Source: Deltaproteobacteria bacterium | GTDB taxonomy: Bacteria; Desulfobacterota; Desulfobulbia; Desulfobulbales; Desulfobulbaceae | Direction of reading: 5' to 3' | Length of the DNA stretch: 15,261 bases | Assembly: GCA_024277485.1 (NCBI GenBank) | Contig: JAJRVA010000114.1 | Span: 1 to 15,261 of the forward strand | Shown here: piece by piece, positions 1-6,813 of the stretch | How positions within the stretch are numbered: position 1 is the stretch's first letter | How the letters are laid out: each line of letters starts with the position of its first letter | Translations under genes and position numbers: made by a program | The notes under the pieces: generated by a model | Told to the model about the DNA's origin: nothing | The model's input: only the letters and a program-made list of their open reading frames with translations | Database searches by the model: none

Positions 1-250
1 GACTTCCGTCACGCGGGCGAATTGTGCCGCTGATGAAATCATCCGTCGGAAACTCCGGGTCAGCCCTGTAGATCCGGACGCTGTAACTGCCAATGCTTCT
101 CGGCTCAAGGTCTCCCTCGGCAACAACAACCATCTGGCCGGTTGGCAACCTGTGCTGAATGACAAGGCGACCCGACCGCTCTGGTTCAGATCCATACGCT
201 GAATGAACCATACATGAAAAAGCAGCTAAGAATATCACTGTTTTTTTCAT
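1..250 (-). CDS. Secreted protein, possible periplasmic lysozyme inhibitor (PliI-like), cut by window edge
   Basis: The frame is open from an ATG at 250 down to base 1, giving the first 83 residues; the C-terminus lies outside the window. The protein starts MKKTVIFLAAFSCMVHSAYG, a Sec signal peptide (two lysines, hydrophobic core, likely cleavage near residue 20). No convincing lipobox precedes the Cys at residue 13, so a soluble periplasmic product is expected. The mature part contains VVVAEGDLEPRSIGSYSVRIY and a later DDFISGTIRPRDG. From memory this resembles the PliI family, periplasmic inhibitors of invertebrate-type lysozymes, but the family call is tentative. A Shine-Dalgarno sequence (GGGAG, complement of 255-259) lies 4 bases before the ATG. 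The stop codon of the preceding small membrane gene is one base upstream, so the two are probably translationally coupled. The reading frame is well supported, the function less so. Confidence 0.6.
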   Translation of the reverse strand, partial: MKKTVIFLAAFSCMVHSAYGSEPERSGRLVIQHRLPTGQMVVVAEGDLEPRSIGSYSVRIYRADPEFPTDDFISGTIRPRDGS

Positions 251-251
251 A

Positions 252-392
252 TCACTCCCTTCCTCCCGTTATTTTATCTCTTCTTCTGTTGAGGAAATAA
301 ACCGGGAGACTTGCAATCAAAAGCATAGCCCACTGGTACATAGGCACAAAAGCAAAAACAAGGGCACTCTGGGCATCAGGACGAATATACAT
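252..392 (-). CDS. Small one-helix membrane protein, possibly the 3' end of a truncated gene
   Basis: From ATG at 392 the frame encodes 46 residues beginning MYIRPDAQSALVFAFVPMYQ. Residues 9-34 form one hydrophobic segment and the tail NRRRDK is positively charged, suggesting an inner-membrane protein with a cytoplasmic C-terminus. The frame is open further upstream to a TGA at 426-428, and the residues before the ATG (LRIWAFVDA) also look like genuine protein. The ATG has no Shine-Dalgarno sequence, whereas AAAGGAAG (complement of 430-437) lies farther upstream, beside an out-of-frame ATG at 429. The true start may therefore be a rare codon, or the gene may have lost its N-terminus. It ends one base before the secreted-protein start at 250. 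I do not recognise the family. Confidence 0.45.
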   Translation of the reverse strand: MYIRPDAQSALVFAFVPMYQWAMLLIASLPVYFLNRRRDKITGGRE

Positions 393-543
393 CGCATCAA
401 CAAATGCCCAGATACGCAGCGAGCTTCATCTTCCTTTCAGCACCCTTGACAGGTTTCTTTTATAATACAAACAATGAACAGAATACCTTTGCTGACATCT
501 AACCATATTTGTATGAAAATGAGAATGATTTTTATTAACTGGC

Positions 544-642
544 GAACAAAAAACAGGGGACAAGATACTGTTTTAAAGAAACAGGATATATTTTTTTCCT
601 CACCAAACGTAAAAAAAATATCATGTCCCCGGTTTTTTGTTC
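544..642. repeat. Inverted-repeat element (REP- or MITE-like)
   Basis: The left arm GAACAAAAAACAGGGGACA (544-562) and the right arm TGTCCCCGGTTTTTTGTTC (624-642) are inverted copies matching at 18 of 19 positions. The pairing extends inward through GATA (564-567) and TATC (619-622), giving arms of about 24 bases with two mismatches. Inside lie a small hairpin, CTGTTT (568-573) with AAACAG (579-584), and an alternative AT-rich stem, GATAT plus a T-run (585-597) with an A-run plus TATC (611-622). No transposase is encoded within it. The size and GGGGACA/TGTCCCC ends suggest a non-autonomous mobile or REP-type element. A target-site duplication is not evident. Confidence 0.65.
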
Positions 643-753
643 ATACCGTTGACAAAGGCGGTTATGTCGCTTACTTGTAATTGGCACTTGGGGGCGTGCT
701 TTTTTTCATGTATTGAGCTGGAAAACAGTTGCACTCTGCATGGCGGAATAACC

Positions 754-858
754 GGATCCAGAAAAATTCTTATTGATGGCACCCCGCATCCATGTTATCT
801 CGACAACCCTGATAAATGGCACGACGAGTTACTGCAGTTTCTTGCGGGCATGCCCTGA
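754..858 (+). pseudogene. C-terminal remnant of an ABHD14-like alpha/beta hydrolase
   Basis: The last ~34 codons of a frame open from 637 encode a segment containing SRKILIDGTPHPCYLDNPDK followed by WHDELLQFLAGMP and a TGA stop. This closely matches, from memory, the C-terminus of ABHD14-type serine hydrolases (GAGHPCYLDKPEEWH then LLDFL), in which the His is the catalytic triad histidine. That His is kept here, while the usual GxG before it reads GTP. The preceding ~39 codons in this frame do not look like a hydrolase. No nucleophile elbow (GxSxG) or acid-bearing strand was noticed in any forward frame upstream. The piece is therefore a 3' remnant rather than a working enzyme. Its left side abuts the region carrying the inverted-repeat element. 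Confidence 0.6.
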
Positions 859-887
859 GAATTCACCTCTAACCCTGTGCGGACTGA

Positions 888-1565
888 ATGGGAAAAACAT
901 TAATAATCGCTGAAAAACCAAGTGTTGCAGCTGACATAGTAAAGGCACTGCCCGGCACCTTCAAAAGAACGAAAACCCACTACGAAGGTGACGAGTATAT
1001 AGTATCCTACGCGCTCGGCCACCTTGTCTCCATCGCCTATCCCGAGGAGATTGATCCCAGGTTCCAGAAATGGAGTCTGAGCAACCTGCCGATCCTGCCG
1101 GATACCTTTCCGCTCACGGTCCTGCCGTCCACCAAGACCCAGTACAACGCGCTGAGCAAGCTCATCCGGCGGCGTGATGTCTCCGTCATTGTCAATGGCT
1201 GTGATGCAGGCCGCGAGGGAGAGCTTATCTTTAAATACATCCTCAGGCTTGCCTCCACTAGGTCGGTTGAAGGAAAGACCATCAAGCGCCTGTGGCTCCA
1301 GTCCATGACCATGGACGCCATCCGGGCCGGGTTGCAGCATCTGCGCGACAACAGCGAGATGCTGCCCCTGGAGGACACCGCGCTGTGCCGGTCCCAGTCC
1401 GACTGGCTGATCGGCATCAATGCCACCCGGGCCCTGACAGCGTATAATTCACGTTTCGGGGGATTCCGGAAAACGCCGTGCGGCCGTGTCCAGACCCCTA
1501 CCCTGTCGCTCATTGTCAAGCGCGAGGAGGAACGGCGCAACTTCAGGCCCGAAACCTACTGGTAA
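888..1565 (+). CDS. topB: DNA topoisomerase III, N-terminal fragment (Toprim domain), ends at premature TAA
   Basis: The 225-residue product starts MGKTLIIAEKPSVAADIVKA, the Toprim beta strand with its conserved Glu. It then carries YALGHLV (about residue 42) and the metal-binding NGCDAGREGEL motif (about residues 104-114), which in type IA enzymes coordinates magnesium. It continues with the GRVQTPTLSLIVKREE helix near residue 205 and stops after FRPETYW. It lacks the catalytic tyrosine, so alone it cannot cleave DNA. The ATG at 888 is the natural family start. Only a weak GGA (881-883) precedes it and no clear promoter is visible in the decayed DNA upstream. TAA is used as a normal stop elsewhere in the window (for example at 7641 and 9541), so an altered genetic code does not explain this codon. 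Confidence 0.75.
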   Translation: MGKTLIIAEKPSVAADIVKALPGTFKRTKTHYEGDEYIVSYALGHLVSIAYPEEIDPRFQKWSLSNLPILPDTFPLTVLPSTKTQYNALSKLIRRRDVSVIVNGCDAGREGELIFKYILRLASTRSVEGKTIKRLWLQSMTMDAIRAGLQHLRDNSEMLPLEDTALCRSQSDWLIGINATRALTAYNSRFGGFRKTPCGRVQTPTLSLIVKREEERRNFRPETYW

Positions 1566-1610
1566 CTGCACGCCACCTTTGGCTGCGATGACATCCGGTA
1601 TGAAGGAACA

Positions 1611-3356
1611 TTGATTGATCCCGGTTTCAAAAAAGTCCCGGCAAGGCCCCATGCAAGGAAAGACCGCATCTGGGACAGGGACAGGGCCGGGCATATTGCC
1701 ACCCTGTGCACCGGGAAAAAAGCAGACGTTACCGAAACAAGCAAAAAATCCTCCCAGGGATGTCCCCTGCTGTACGACCTGACATCTCTGCAGCGTGAGG
1801 CCAACAGCAGGTTCGGTTTTTCCGCCAAGAATACGCTTTCAATCGCCCAGGCCCTCTACGAGCGGCACAAGCTGATAACCTACCCCAGGACTGACAGCAA
1901 GCACCTGCCGGGCGATTACCTGCCCACGGTAAAGAAAGTGTTTGCACGCCAGAAGGCGTGGCGGTTCGGCAGGTTTGCCGAAGAGGCCCTGGAAAAAAAG
2001 TATGTGCGCCGCAACCCCAAGATTTTCAACGATAAAAAGGTAAGCGACCATTTTGCCATCATCCCCACCACCGGACTACCGGCCAACCTGTCCGAGGCTG
2101 AGCTGAAAATCTACCAGATGATTCTGCAGCGTTTTTTAGCCATCTTTTTCCCTGCTGCGGAATACTTGAATACCAGAAGGCTCAGCGTGGTGGAAGGCGA
2201 GACCTTTCTGACCGAAGGGAAAATCCTGGTCAAGCCGGGCTGGAAGGCTGTCTACGGGACAAGCAGCGGGACGGCTGACAATGAACTGCAGGCCCTGCCG
2301 GAAAAGGGCCAGGTAATGTGTGAAAAAATTGACCGGGAAGAACTGCAGACCAAGCCTCCGCCGGTCTATAACGAGGCAAGCCTGCTTTCCGCCATGGAAC
2401 ACTCCGGCAAGCTGATTGACGACGAAGAGCTTGCCGAGGCCATGAAGGAACGCGGCCTGGGCACTCCGGCCACCAGGGCGGCCATTATTGAAAAGCTGAT
2501 CAATGAAAAGTACATTGTCCGGGAACACCGGGACCTCATCCCCACGGGCAAGGCCTTTGAGCTGATTGCACTCCTGGAGGCCATGCAGATTGATGTCCTG
2601 GCCTCGCCTGAACTGACCGGTGAATGGGAATACAAGCTGAACCAGATCCTCAAGGGCGGCATGACCGGGGACCAGTTCATGGCGGAAATCAGGAAGATGA
2701 CCAGCTTTATTGTTGAAAAAATAAAAGGGTTAAACGAGGAGGAAACTGACACTCCCGAGGCCCCGTTTTCACCGGTCAACGGTATCAGGATCTTTGAAAA
2801 CGCGACCTCGTACGTATCGGAAGACGAAAAGGTCCGCATCCGCAAGATCCTCGGCGGCCGAGTCATGCAGCCCGAGGAGGTTGCCGCGCTCTTCAGGGGG
2901 GAAACCATAGGCCCGTTTGGTGATTTCCGCTCCAAGCAGGGCAAACCCTTTACCGCCACCATTACCCTGACCAGGGACAAGGTGGAGTTTATCTTTCCAG
3001 ACTCCAACGGACAGCTGGATACCGAGGAAATAAAGAAGTCGGAACCGCTCGGCATCTCACCTGTAGACCAGACGCCTGTTTTTGAAACACCTGCCGCGTT
3101 CATGTCCGAATCAGCGCTCAACGATGACCGGGAAAATGGGCTGCGCATCAGCAAGATGATCCTGGGCCGGCGTATTGACCGGGACCACATACAGCAGCTC
3201 CTTGAGAAGGGCAAGACAGAGCTTATAACCGGGTTTATCTCCAGGAAAAAGAAACCCTTTGACGCTTACCTGCTCCTGGATGAGCAGGGAAAAATCACCT
3301 TTGAATTTCCACCGAGGAAGAAAAGAGGCAAAGGGCGGCAAAAGACGACTGCCTGA
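1611..3356 (+). CDS. topB: DNA topoisomerase III, C-terminal fragment with catalytic tyrosine
   Basis: This segment continues the topB frame after the TAA; homology already resumes at 1566 (LHATFG). TTG at 1611 is the first possible restart, with AAGGA (1603-1607) only 3 bases before it, which may be coincidence. The catalytic motif LITYPRTDS contains the nucleophilic tyrosine at 1881-1883 (residue 332 of the intact protein). SDHFAIIPTTG and AMKERGLGTPATRAAIIEKL follow, both conserved in type IA topoisomerases. After about residue 620 of the intact protein come two related blocks (RKILGGRVM... then SKMILGRRID..., each ending in a strand with EFIFP or TFEFP), typical of the topoisomerase C-terminal repeat. 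The tail PRKKRGKGRQ is basic. The frame is open to the TGA at 3354 and shows no decay. Confidence 0.7.
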   Translation: MIDPGFKKVPARPHARKDRIWDRDRAGHIATLCTGKKADVTETSKKSSQGCPLLYDLTSLQREANSRFGFSAKNTLSIAQALYERHKLITYPRTDSKHLPGDYLPTVKKVFARQKAWRFGRFAEEALEKKYVRRNPKIFNDKKVSDHFAIIPTTGLPANLSEAELKIYQMILQRFLAIFFPAAEYLNTRRLSVVEGETFLTEGKILVKPGWKAVYGTSSGTADNELQALPEKGQVMCEKIDREELQTKPPPVYNEASLLSAMEHSGKLIDDEELAEAMKERGLGTPATRAAIIEKLINEKYIVREHRDLIPTGKAFELIALLEAMQIDVLASPELTGEWEYKLNQILKGGMTGDQFMAEIRKMTSFIVEKIKGLNEEETDTPEAPFSPVNGIRIFENATSYVSEDEKVRIRKILGGRVMQPEEVAALFRGETIGPFGDFRSKQGKPFTATITLTRDKVEFIFPDSNGQLDTEEIKKSEPLGISPVDQTPVFETPAAFMSESALNDDRENGLRISKMILGRRIDRDHIQQLLEKGKTELITGFISRKKKPFDAYLLLDEQGKITFEFPPRKKRGKGRQKTTA

Positions 3357-3373
3357 ATGACGGGAAACCAGCC

Positions 3374-3739
3374 ATGCGAAAACTGAGAGAACAACATCAA
3401 GATAAAAGCGGCCTGGAACTGGCCCGGCTCTGTGCCGAAACCGGACTTGACTACAAGGCTGAAGACCTGGTCGTGCTTGATGTGCAGGGCCTGACCTCCT
3501 TTGCTGATTTTTTTGTCATCATGAGCGGCCGGTCGACCCGGCACGTCCAGGGCCTGGCCGACAAGATTGAAAGTGAGCTGCGCTCAAAGAGAATCTCCAG
3601 CAAAAACTGCGAAGGACTCCGGGAGGGCCACTGGGTGCTCCTTGATTATGATGATGTTATCGTGCATATCTTTTACAAGGAGACCCGGGCGTTCTATGAC
3701 CTGGACGGGCTCTGGCACGATGCGCCGAGGGTCAGTTGA
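3374..3739 (+). CDS. rsfS: Ribosomal silencing factor RsfS
   Basis: The 121-residue protein matches the RsfS (DUF143/Iojap) family in length and motifs: ARLCAETGLDYKAEDLVVLDV, then the hallmark SFADFFVIMSGRSTRHVQGLADKIE (about residues 46-70), and the end GHWVLLDYDDVIVHIFYKETRAFYDLDGLW. Family members bind ribosomal protein L14 on the large subunit and block joining of the 30S and 50S subunits when nutrients are short. The ATG lies 17 bases after the topB stop, with only a weak GGGA at 3362-3365 ahead of it. The stop codon lies inside the first copy of a short tandem repeat that fills the gap to gpmI. An rsfS-gpmI neighbourhood is, to my recollection, common in deltaproteobacteria, often with nadD upstream, which is absent here. 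Confidence 0.93.
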   Translation: MRKLREQHQDKSGLELARLCAETGLDYKAEDLVVLDVQGLTSFADFFVIMSGRSTRHVQGLADKIESELRSKRISSKNCEGLREGHWVLLDYDDVIVHIFYKETRAFYDLDGLWHDAPRVS

Positions 3740-3796
3740 AGTTTATAAAGTTGAAAGTTTATAAAGTTGAAAGTTCGTAAAGTTGAAAGTTTCCTG
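3735..3796 (+). repeat. Four tandem copies of a ~16-base repeat between rsfS and gpmI
   Basis: The unit GTTGAAAGTTTATAAA occurs as a 15-base copy lacking one A (3735-3749), an exact copy (3750-3765), a copy with TC for TA... reading GTTGAAAGTTCGTAAA (3766-3781), and a partial copy GTTGAAAGTTT (3782-3792) that runs into the gpmI start. The first copy includes the rsfS stop codon. The array replaces a normal ribosome binding site for gpmI. It looks like replication-slippage DNA and its copy number may vary between strains. Confidence 0.85.
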
Positions 3797-5370
3797 TGAA
3801 CAGAAAAACTCTTCTTTTAGCCATTCTTGACGGGTGGGGATACCGTGAACCCTCCACTTCCAATGCCGTCACTGTTGCCCATACTCCCAACATGGACCGC
3901 TGGATGGCCGAGTATCCCTTTACCACACTCACTGCCCATAACGGCATGGTCGGACTGCCCGAGGGGCAGATGGGAAACTCCGAAGTCGGGCACCTGAATA
4001 TCGGCGCCGGCAGGATCGTCTACCAGGACTTTACCCGGATCAACAGGGCAATCGAGTCCGGAGAATTCTTTTCTAATCCCGCCCTCTGCGACATGATGAA
4101 GACGGTGCAAGAAAGGGACAGCAGCCTCCATCTTTTCGGGCTGGTATCCGACGGCGGCGTCCACTCCCACATTGAACACCTGCAGGCCCTGCTGAAGATG
4201 GGCGCGGATATGGGACTGCGGAAGGTCCGTGTCCACTGCTTCATGGACGGCCGCGACACCCCGCCTAAGAGCGGCGCCGGCTACATGAAAGAGCTTGTCC
4301 GGGCAATGCGGGAAATCGGCTGCGGACAGGTGGCGACCATCAGCGGCCGCTACTTTGCCATGGACAGGGACACCCGCTGGGACAGGGTGGAAAAGGCCTG
4401 GCAGGCGCTGGTTTCCGGCCGGGGAGTCGCGGCCGATGACCCGGTGCAGGCAGTTGAGGATGCGTACCAGCGGGGTGAGACCGACGAGTTTATCCAGCCG
4501 GTTGTCCTGCAGGAGAATGGCGCACCCGTAAGCGTGGTGTCGGATAATGACGGAATCATCTTTTTCAACTTCAGGGCTGACCGGGCCAGGGAACTGTGCC
4601 GGGCCTTTATTGAAAACAACTTTTCCGGCTTCAGCGTGGCTGACCGTCCTGCAATCGCCGGCCTGGTCACCATGACCGAGTACGAGAGTGATTTCGGCCT
4701 GCCGGCGGCCTTCCCGCCCCTGTCCCTGCACAATATCCTGGGTGAGGTTGTCAGCCGGCATGGCCTGCGCCAGCTGAGGATTGCCGAGACAGAGAAATAC
4801 GCCCACGTGACTTATTTTTTCAACGGCGGCGAAGAAGAACCCTTTGCCGGTGAAACCAGGATCCTGGTCAACTCGCCGCGTGATGTGGCCACCTATGACC
4901 AGAAACCTGAAATGAGCGCCTTTCAGGTCACGGACAAATTAATCGAGGCCCTTGAGGAGGCTGAATCGCAGGGACACCCCTTTGATCTCGTGATCCTTAA
5001 CTTTGCCAACGGTGACATGGTCGGCCACACCGGCATCATGGCGGCGGCGGTCAAGGCGTGCGAGGCGGTGGATGAATGCCTTGGCAGAATCGGCGCTTAT
5101 CTGAAACAGAAAGACGGGACCATGCTCATAACCTCCGACCACGGCAATGCCGAGATCATGGTTGACCCGGATACGGCAGGCCCTTATACGGCTCACAGCC
5201 TGAGCCCGGTTCCCTTTCTTCTCATAGATGACAGGTATACTGAGAAGCAGCTGCACGAGGGGGGCGCGTTAAGAGACATTGCCCCGACAGTTCTGTCCCT
5301 GATGGGGTTGCCCGTCCCGGATGAAATGGACGGTAAAAATCTGCTTGTCAAGCAGGCTGAAGGCCTTTAG
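3796..5370 (+). CDS. gpmI: 2,3-bisphosphoglycerate-independent phosphoglycerate mutase
   Basis: This enzyme interconverts 3- and 2-phosphoglycerate in glycolysis and gluconeogenesis using two manganese ions and a phosphoserine intermediate. The 524-residue length fits the family. Visible motifs are ILDGWGY (metal Asp at residue 12), GNSEVGHLNIGAGRIVYQD with the catalytic Ser at residue 62, CFMDGRDTPP, SGRYFAMDRDTRWDR, FFNFRADRARE, and near the C-terminus ILNFANGDMVGHTG and ITSDHGNAEIM, which hold the metal-binding His and Asp residues. The start is GTG at 3796: an in-frame TGA at 3784-3786 excludes an earlier start, and the next Met would remove the first metal ligand. No good Shine-Dalgarno sequence is present because the upstream DNA is the tandem repeat, so translation may depend on coupling with rsfS or be weak. 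Confidence 0.96.
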   Translation: MNRKTLLLAILDGWGYREPSTSNAVTVAHTPNMDRWMAEYPFTTLTAHNGMVGLPEGQMGNSEVGHLNIGAGRIVYQDFTRINRAIESGEFFSNPALCDMMKTVQERDSSLHLFGLVSDGGVHSHIEHLQALLKMGADMGLRKVRVHCFMDGRDTPPKSGAGYMKELVRAMREIGCGQVATISGRYFAMDRDTRWDRVEKAWQALVSGRGVAADDPVQAVEDAYQRGETDEFIQPVVLQENGAPVSVVSDNDGIIFFNFRADRARELCRAFIENNFSGFSVADRPAIAGLVTMTEYESDFGLPAAFPPLSLHNILGEVVSRHGLRQLRIAETEKYAHVTYFFNGGEEEPFAGETRILVNSPRDVATYDQKPEMSAFQVTDKLIEALEEAESQGHPFDLVILNFANGDMVGHTGIMAAAVKACEAVDECLGRIGAYLKQKDGTMLITSDHGNAEIMVDPDTAGPYTAHSLSPVPFLLIDDRYTEKQLHEGGALRDIAPTVLSLMGLPVPDEMDGKNLLVKQAEGL

Positions 5371-5413
5371 TCTACATCTACAGGCTGTCAGGATACCAGG
5401 ATCAGGCTGAAGG
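5353..5413 (+). repeat. Short direct repeats CAGGCTGAAGG at the gpmI-thrC junction
   Basis: CAGGCTGAAGG occurs at 5353-5363 (the last codons of gpmI) and at 5403-5413, where its AAGGAAG end serves as the thrC ribosome binding site. A shorter CAGGCTG lies between them at 5381-5387. The same 11-mer appears again at 12623-12633 in another intergenic gap. It may be a small dispersed repeat family. Confidence 0.6.
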
Positions 5414-5421
5414 AAGAAAAA

Positions 5422-6813
5422 ATGCGTTATATCAGTACACGGGGCGGGATTGCGCCGGTCGGTTTCAGTGAAGCGGTCATGATGGGTCTTGCCACGGACG
5501 GGGGACTTCTGCTGCCCGAATCCATTCCACGGCTTACCGCGGCCACGCTCAATACCTGGCAGAACCTTTCCTACCAGCATCTTGCCGTCCAGGTCCTGGG
5601 CTGTTTCATTGATGACATGCCCGGGCACACCCTTGAAGACCTGGTCGACAGATCATACTCCCGCTTCCGGCATCCCCAGGTCACCCCGATCACCCGGCGG
5701 GGAGAGGTCTATATCCTGGAGCTTTTTCACGGCCCCACCTTTGCCTTCAAGGACGTTGCCCTGCAGCTTCTGGGCAACCTGTTTGCGCAGGAGCTTGAAA
5801 AGCGTGCCACCTTTATGAACATCCTGGGCGCCACTTCCGGCGACACCGGCAGCGCCGCCATTCACGGGGTCCGCGGCAAGGACCGGATCAATATCTTTAT
5901 TCTCTATCCGGACGGGCGGGTCAGCCCCATCCAGAAGCTGCAGATGACCACGGTAACCGATGAAAACGTGTTCAACATCGCCATCAGGGGGACCTTTGAC
6001 GACGGGCAGGCCATTGTCAAGGAGATCTTCAACGACCTGGAATTCAAGGAAAAACATCACCTGGGCGCCATCAACTCCATTAACTGGGCCCGGGTCCTGG
6101 CCCAGGTGGTCTACTATGTGTTTGCCTGGCTCAAACTCCACTCGCGGGGATCTGACGCGGTTGACTTCTCGGTCCCGACCGGCAACTTCGGCGATATCTT
6201 TGCCGGCTATATTGCCAAGCAACTGCTGCCGGACGGATGCGTCAACCGGCTGGTCCTGGCAACAAACACCAATGATATCCTGGCCCGCCTGGTCAACAGC
6301 GGCGAGTACAGCAAGGGAGAAGTCAGCGCCACGTACAGTCCGTCCATGGACATCCAGGTGGCCAGCAACTTTGAGCGCTACCTCTACTACCTGCGGGGAG
6401 AGGATCCGGTCCAGGTGAAAAAGGACATGGAGACATTCTCCGCAACCGGCCGCCTGGACCTGTCATCCCTGCGCGACAGGGTGGATCAGGATTTTGTTTC
6501 CAGGTCTGTCTCGGAAGAGGAAACCGTTGCAACAATACGGCAGTTCCATGCCGACCATGACTACCTGATGGATCCCCATACGGCCGTGGGGGTCTGCGCC
6601 GGAAAATCATTTGTCAGCCCGGACAGGCCCATGATCTGCCTGGCCACCGCGCATCCGGCCAAGTTCGGGGACGCGGTCAAAACAGCCATCGGCAGTGATC
6701 CGGAACTGCCGCCGGGCCTGCGCGGCCTGGAAAACCTGGAGAGCAGGTGTGATGTTCTTGACGCGGACACCGGACAGATTAAAGCCTACATGAGGGATCG
6801 TGTCCTGCAATGA
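5422..6813 (+). CDS. thrC: Threonine synthase
   Basis: ThrC converts O-phosphohomoserine to threonine with pyridoxal phosphate (PLP), the last step of threonine synthesis. The 463-residue protein begins MRYISTRGGIAPVGFSEAVM with GLATDGGLLLPE, the N-terminal signature of the longer ThrC type. FHGPTFAFKDVALQLLGNLF carries the PLP lysine at residue 110. LGATSGDTGSAAIHG and the following PDGRVSPIQKLQM are the phosphate- and substrate-binding segments. SVPTGNFGDIFAGYIAK and later TAHPAKFGDAV complete the fold. AAGGAAG (5410-5416) lies 5 bases before the ATG. The stop overlaps the next gene's start (ATGA at 6810-6813), so translation of the two is coupled. No homoserine kinase or aspartate-pathway gene lies in the window. 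Confidence 0.96.
   Translation: MRYISTRGGIAPVGFSEAVMMGLATDGGLLLPESIPRLTAATLNTWQNLSYQHLAVQVLGCFIDDMPGHTLEDLVDRSYSRFRHPQVTPITRRGEVYILELFHGPTFAFKDVALQLLGNLFAQELEKRATFMNILGATSGDTGSAAIHGVRGKDRINIFILYPDGRVSPIQKLQMTTVTDENVFNIAIRGTFDDGQAIVKEIFNDLEFKEKHHLGAINSINWARVLAQVVYYVFAWLKLHSRGSDAVDFSVPTGNFGDIFAGYIAKQLLPDGCVNRLVLATNTNDILARLVNSGEYSKGEVSATYSPSMDIQVASNFERYLYYLRGEDPVQVKKDMETFSATGRLDLSSLRDRVDQDFVSRSVSEEETVATIRQFHADHDYLMDPHTAVGVCAGKSFVSPDRPMICLATAHPAKFGDAVKTAIGSDPELPPGLRGLENLESRCDVLDADTGQIKAYMRDRVLQ

Larger units (their letters stand above)
888..3356 (+). pseudogene. topB: topB: DNA topoisomerase III, whole locus with one in-frame TAA
   Basis: Read through the TAA at 1563-1565, a single frame of 822 codons encodes a complete type IA topoisomerase. 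It has the Toprim domain, the fold carrying the active-site tyrosine, and a C-terminal tail with two copies of the short repeat seen in plasmid- or phage-type TopB. The stop falls between YW and LHATFG, where the family normally continues without a gap, so a single substitution (for example GAA or CAA to TAA) explains it. No frameshift or second stop was seen. Whether this is a recent pseudogene, a split gene, readthrough or an assembly error cannot be told from the sequence. The two fragments are described separately. Confidence 0.8.

Noticed and set aside
446..466. Perfect TTGACA and perfect TATAAT as a promoter
   Set aside because: They are only 9 bases apart, far too close for one sigma70 promoter, and no plausible gene starts just downstream.
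474..680. 68-residue frame on the plus strand
   Set aside because: It spans most of the inverted-repeat element, has no ribosome binding site, and its composition follows the AT-rich repeat rather than a protein.
1563..1565. TAA as a reassigned sense codon
   Set aside because: TAA ends the phosphorylase (7641-7643), the second tatA (9541-9543) and the glutaminase subunit at positions matching family ends, so it is a normal stop in this genome.
3735..3796. CRISPR array
   Set aside because: Units of about 16 bases abut directly with no unique spacers, so this is a simple tandem repeat.
3817..4806. 329-residue antisense frame opposite gpmI
   Set aside because: It lies wholly within a well-supported gene, and GC-rich codon use readily opens such shadow frames. 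No domain was recognised.
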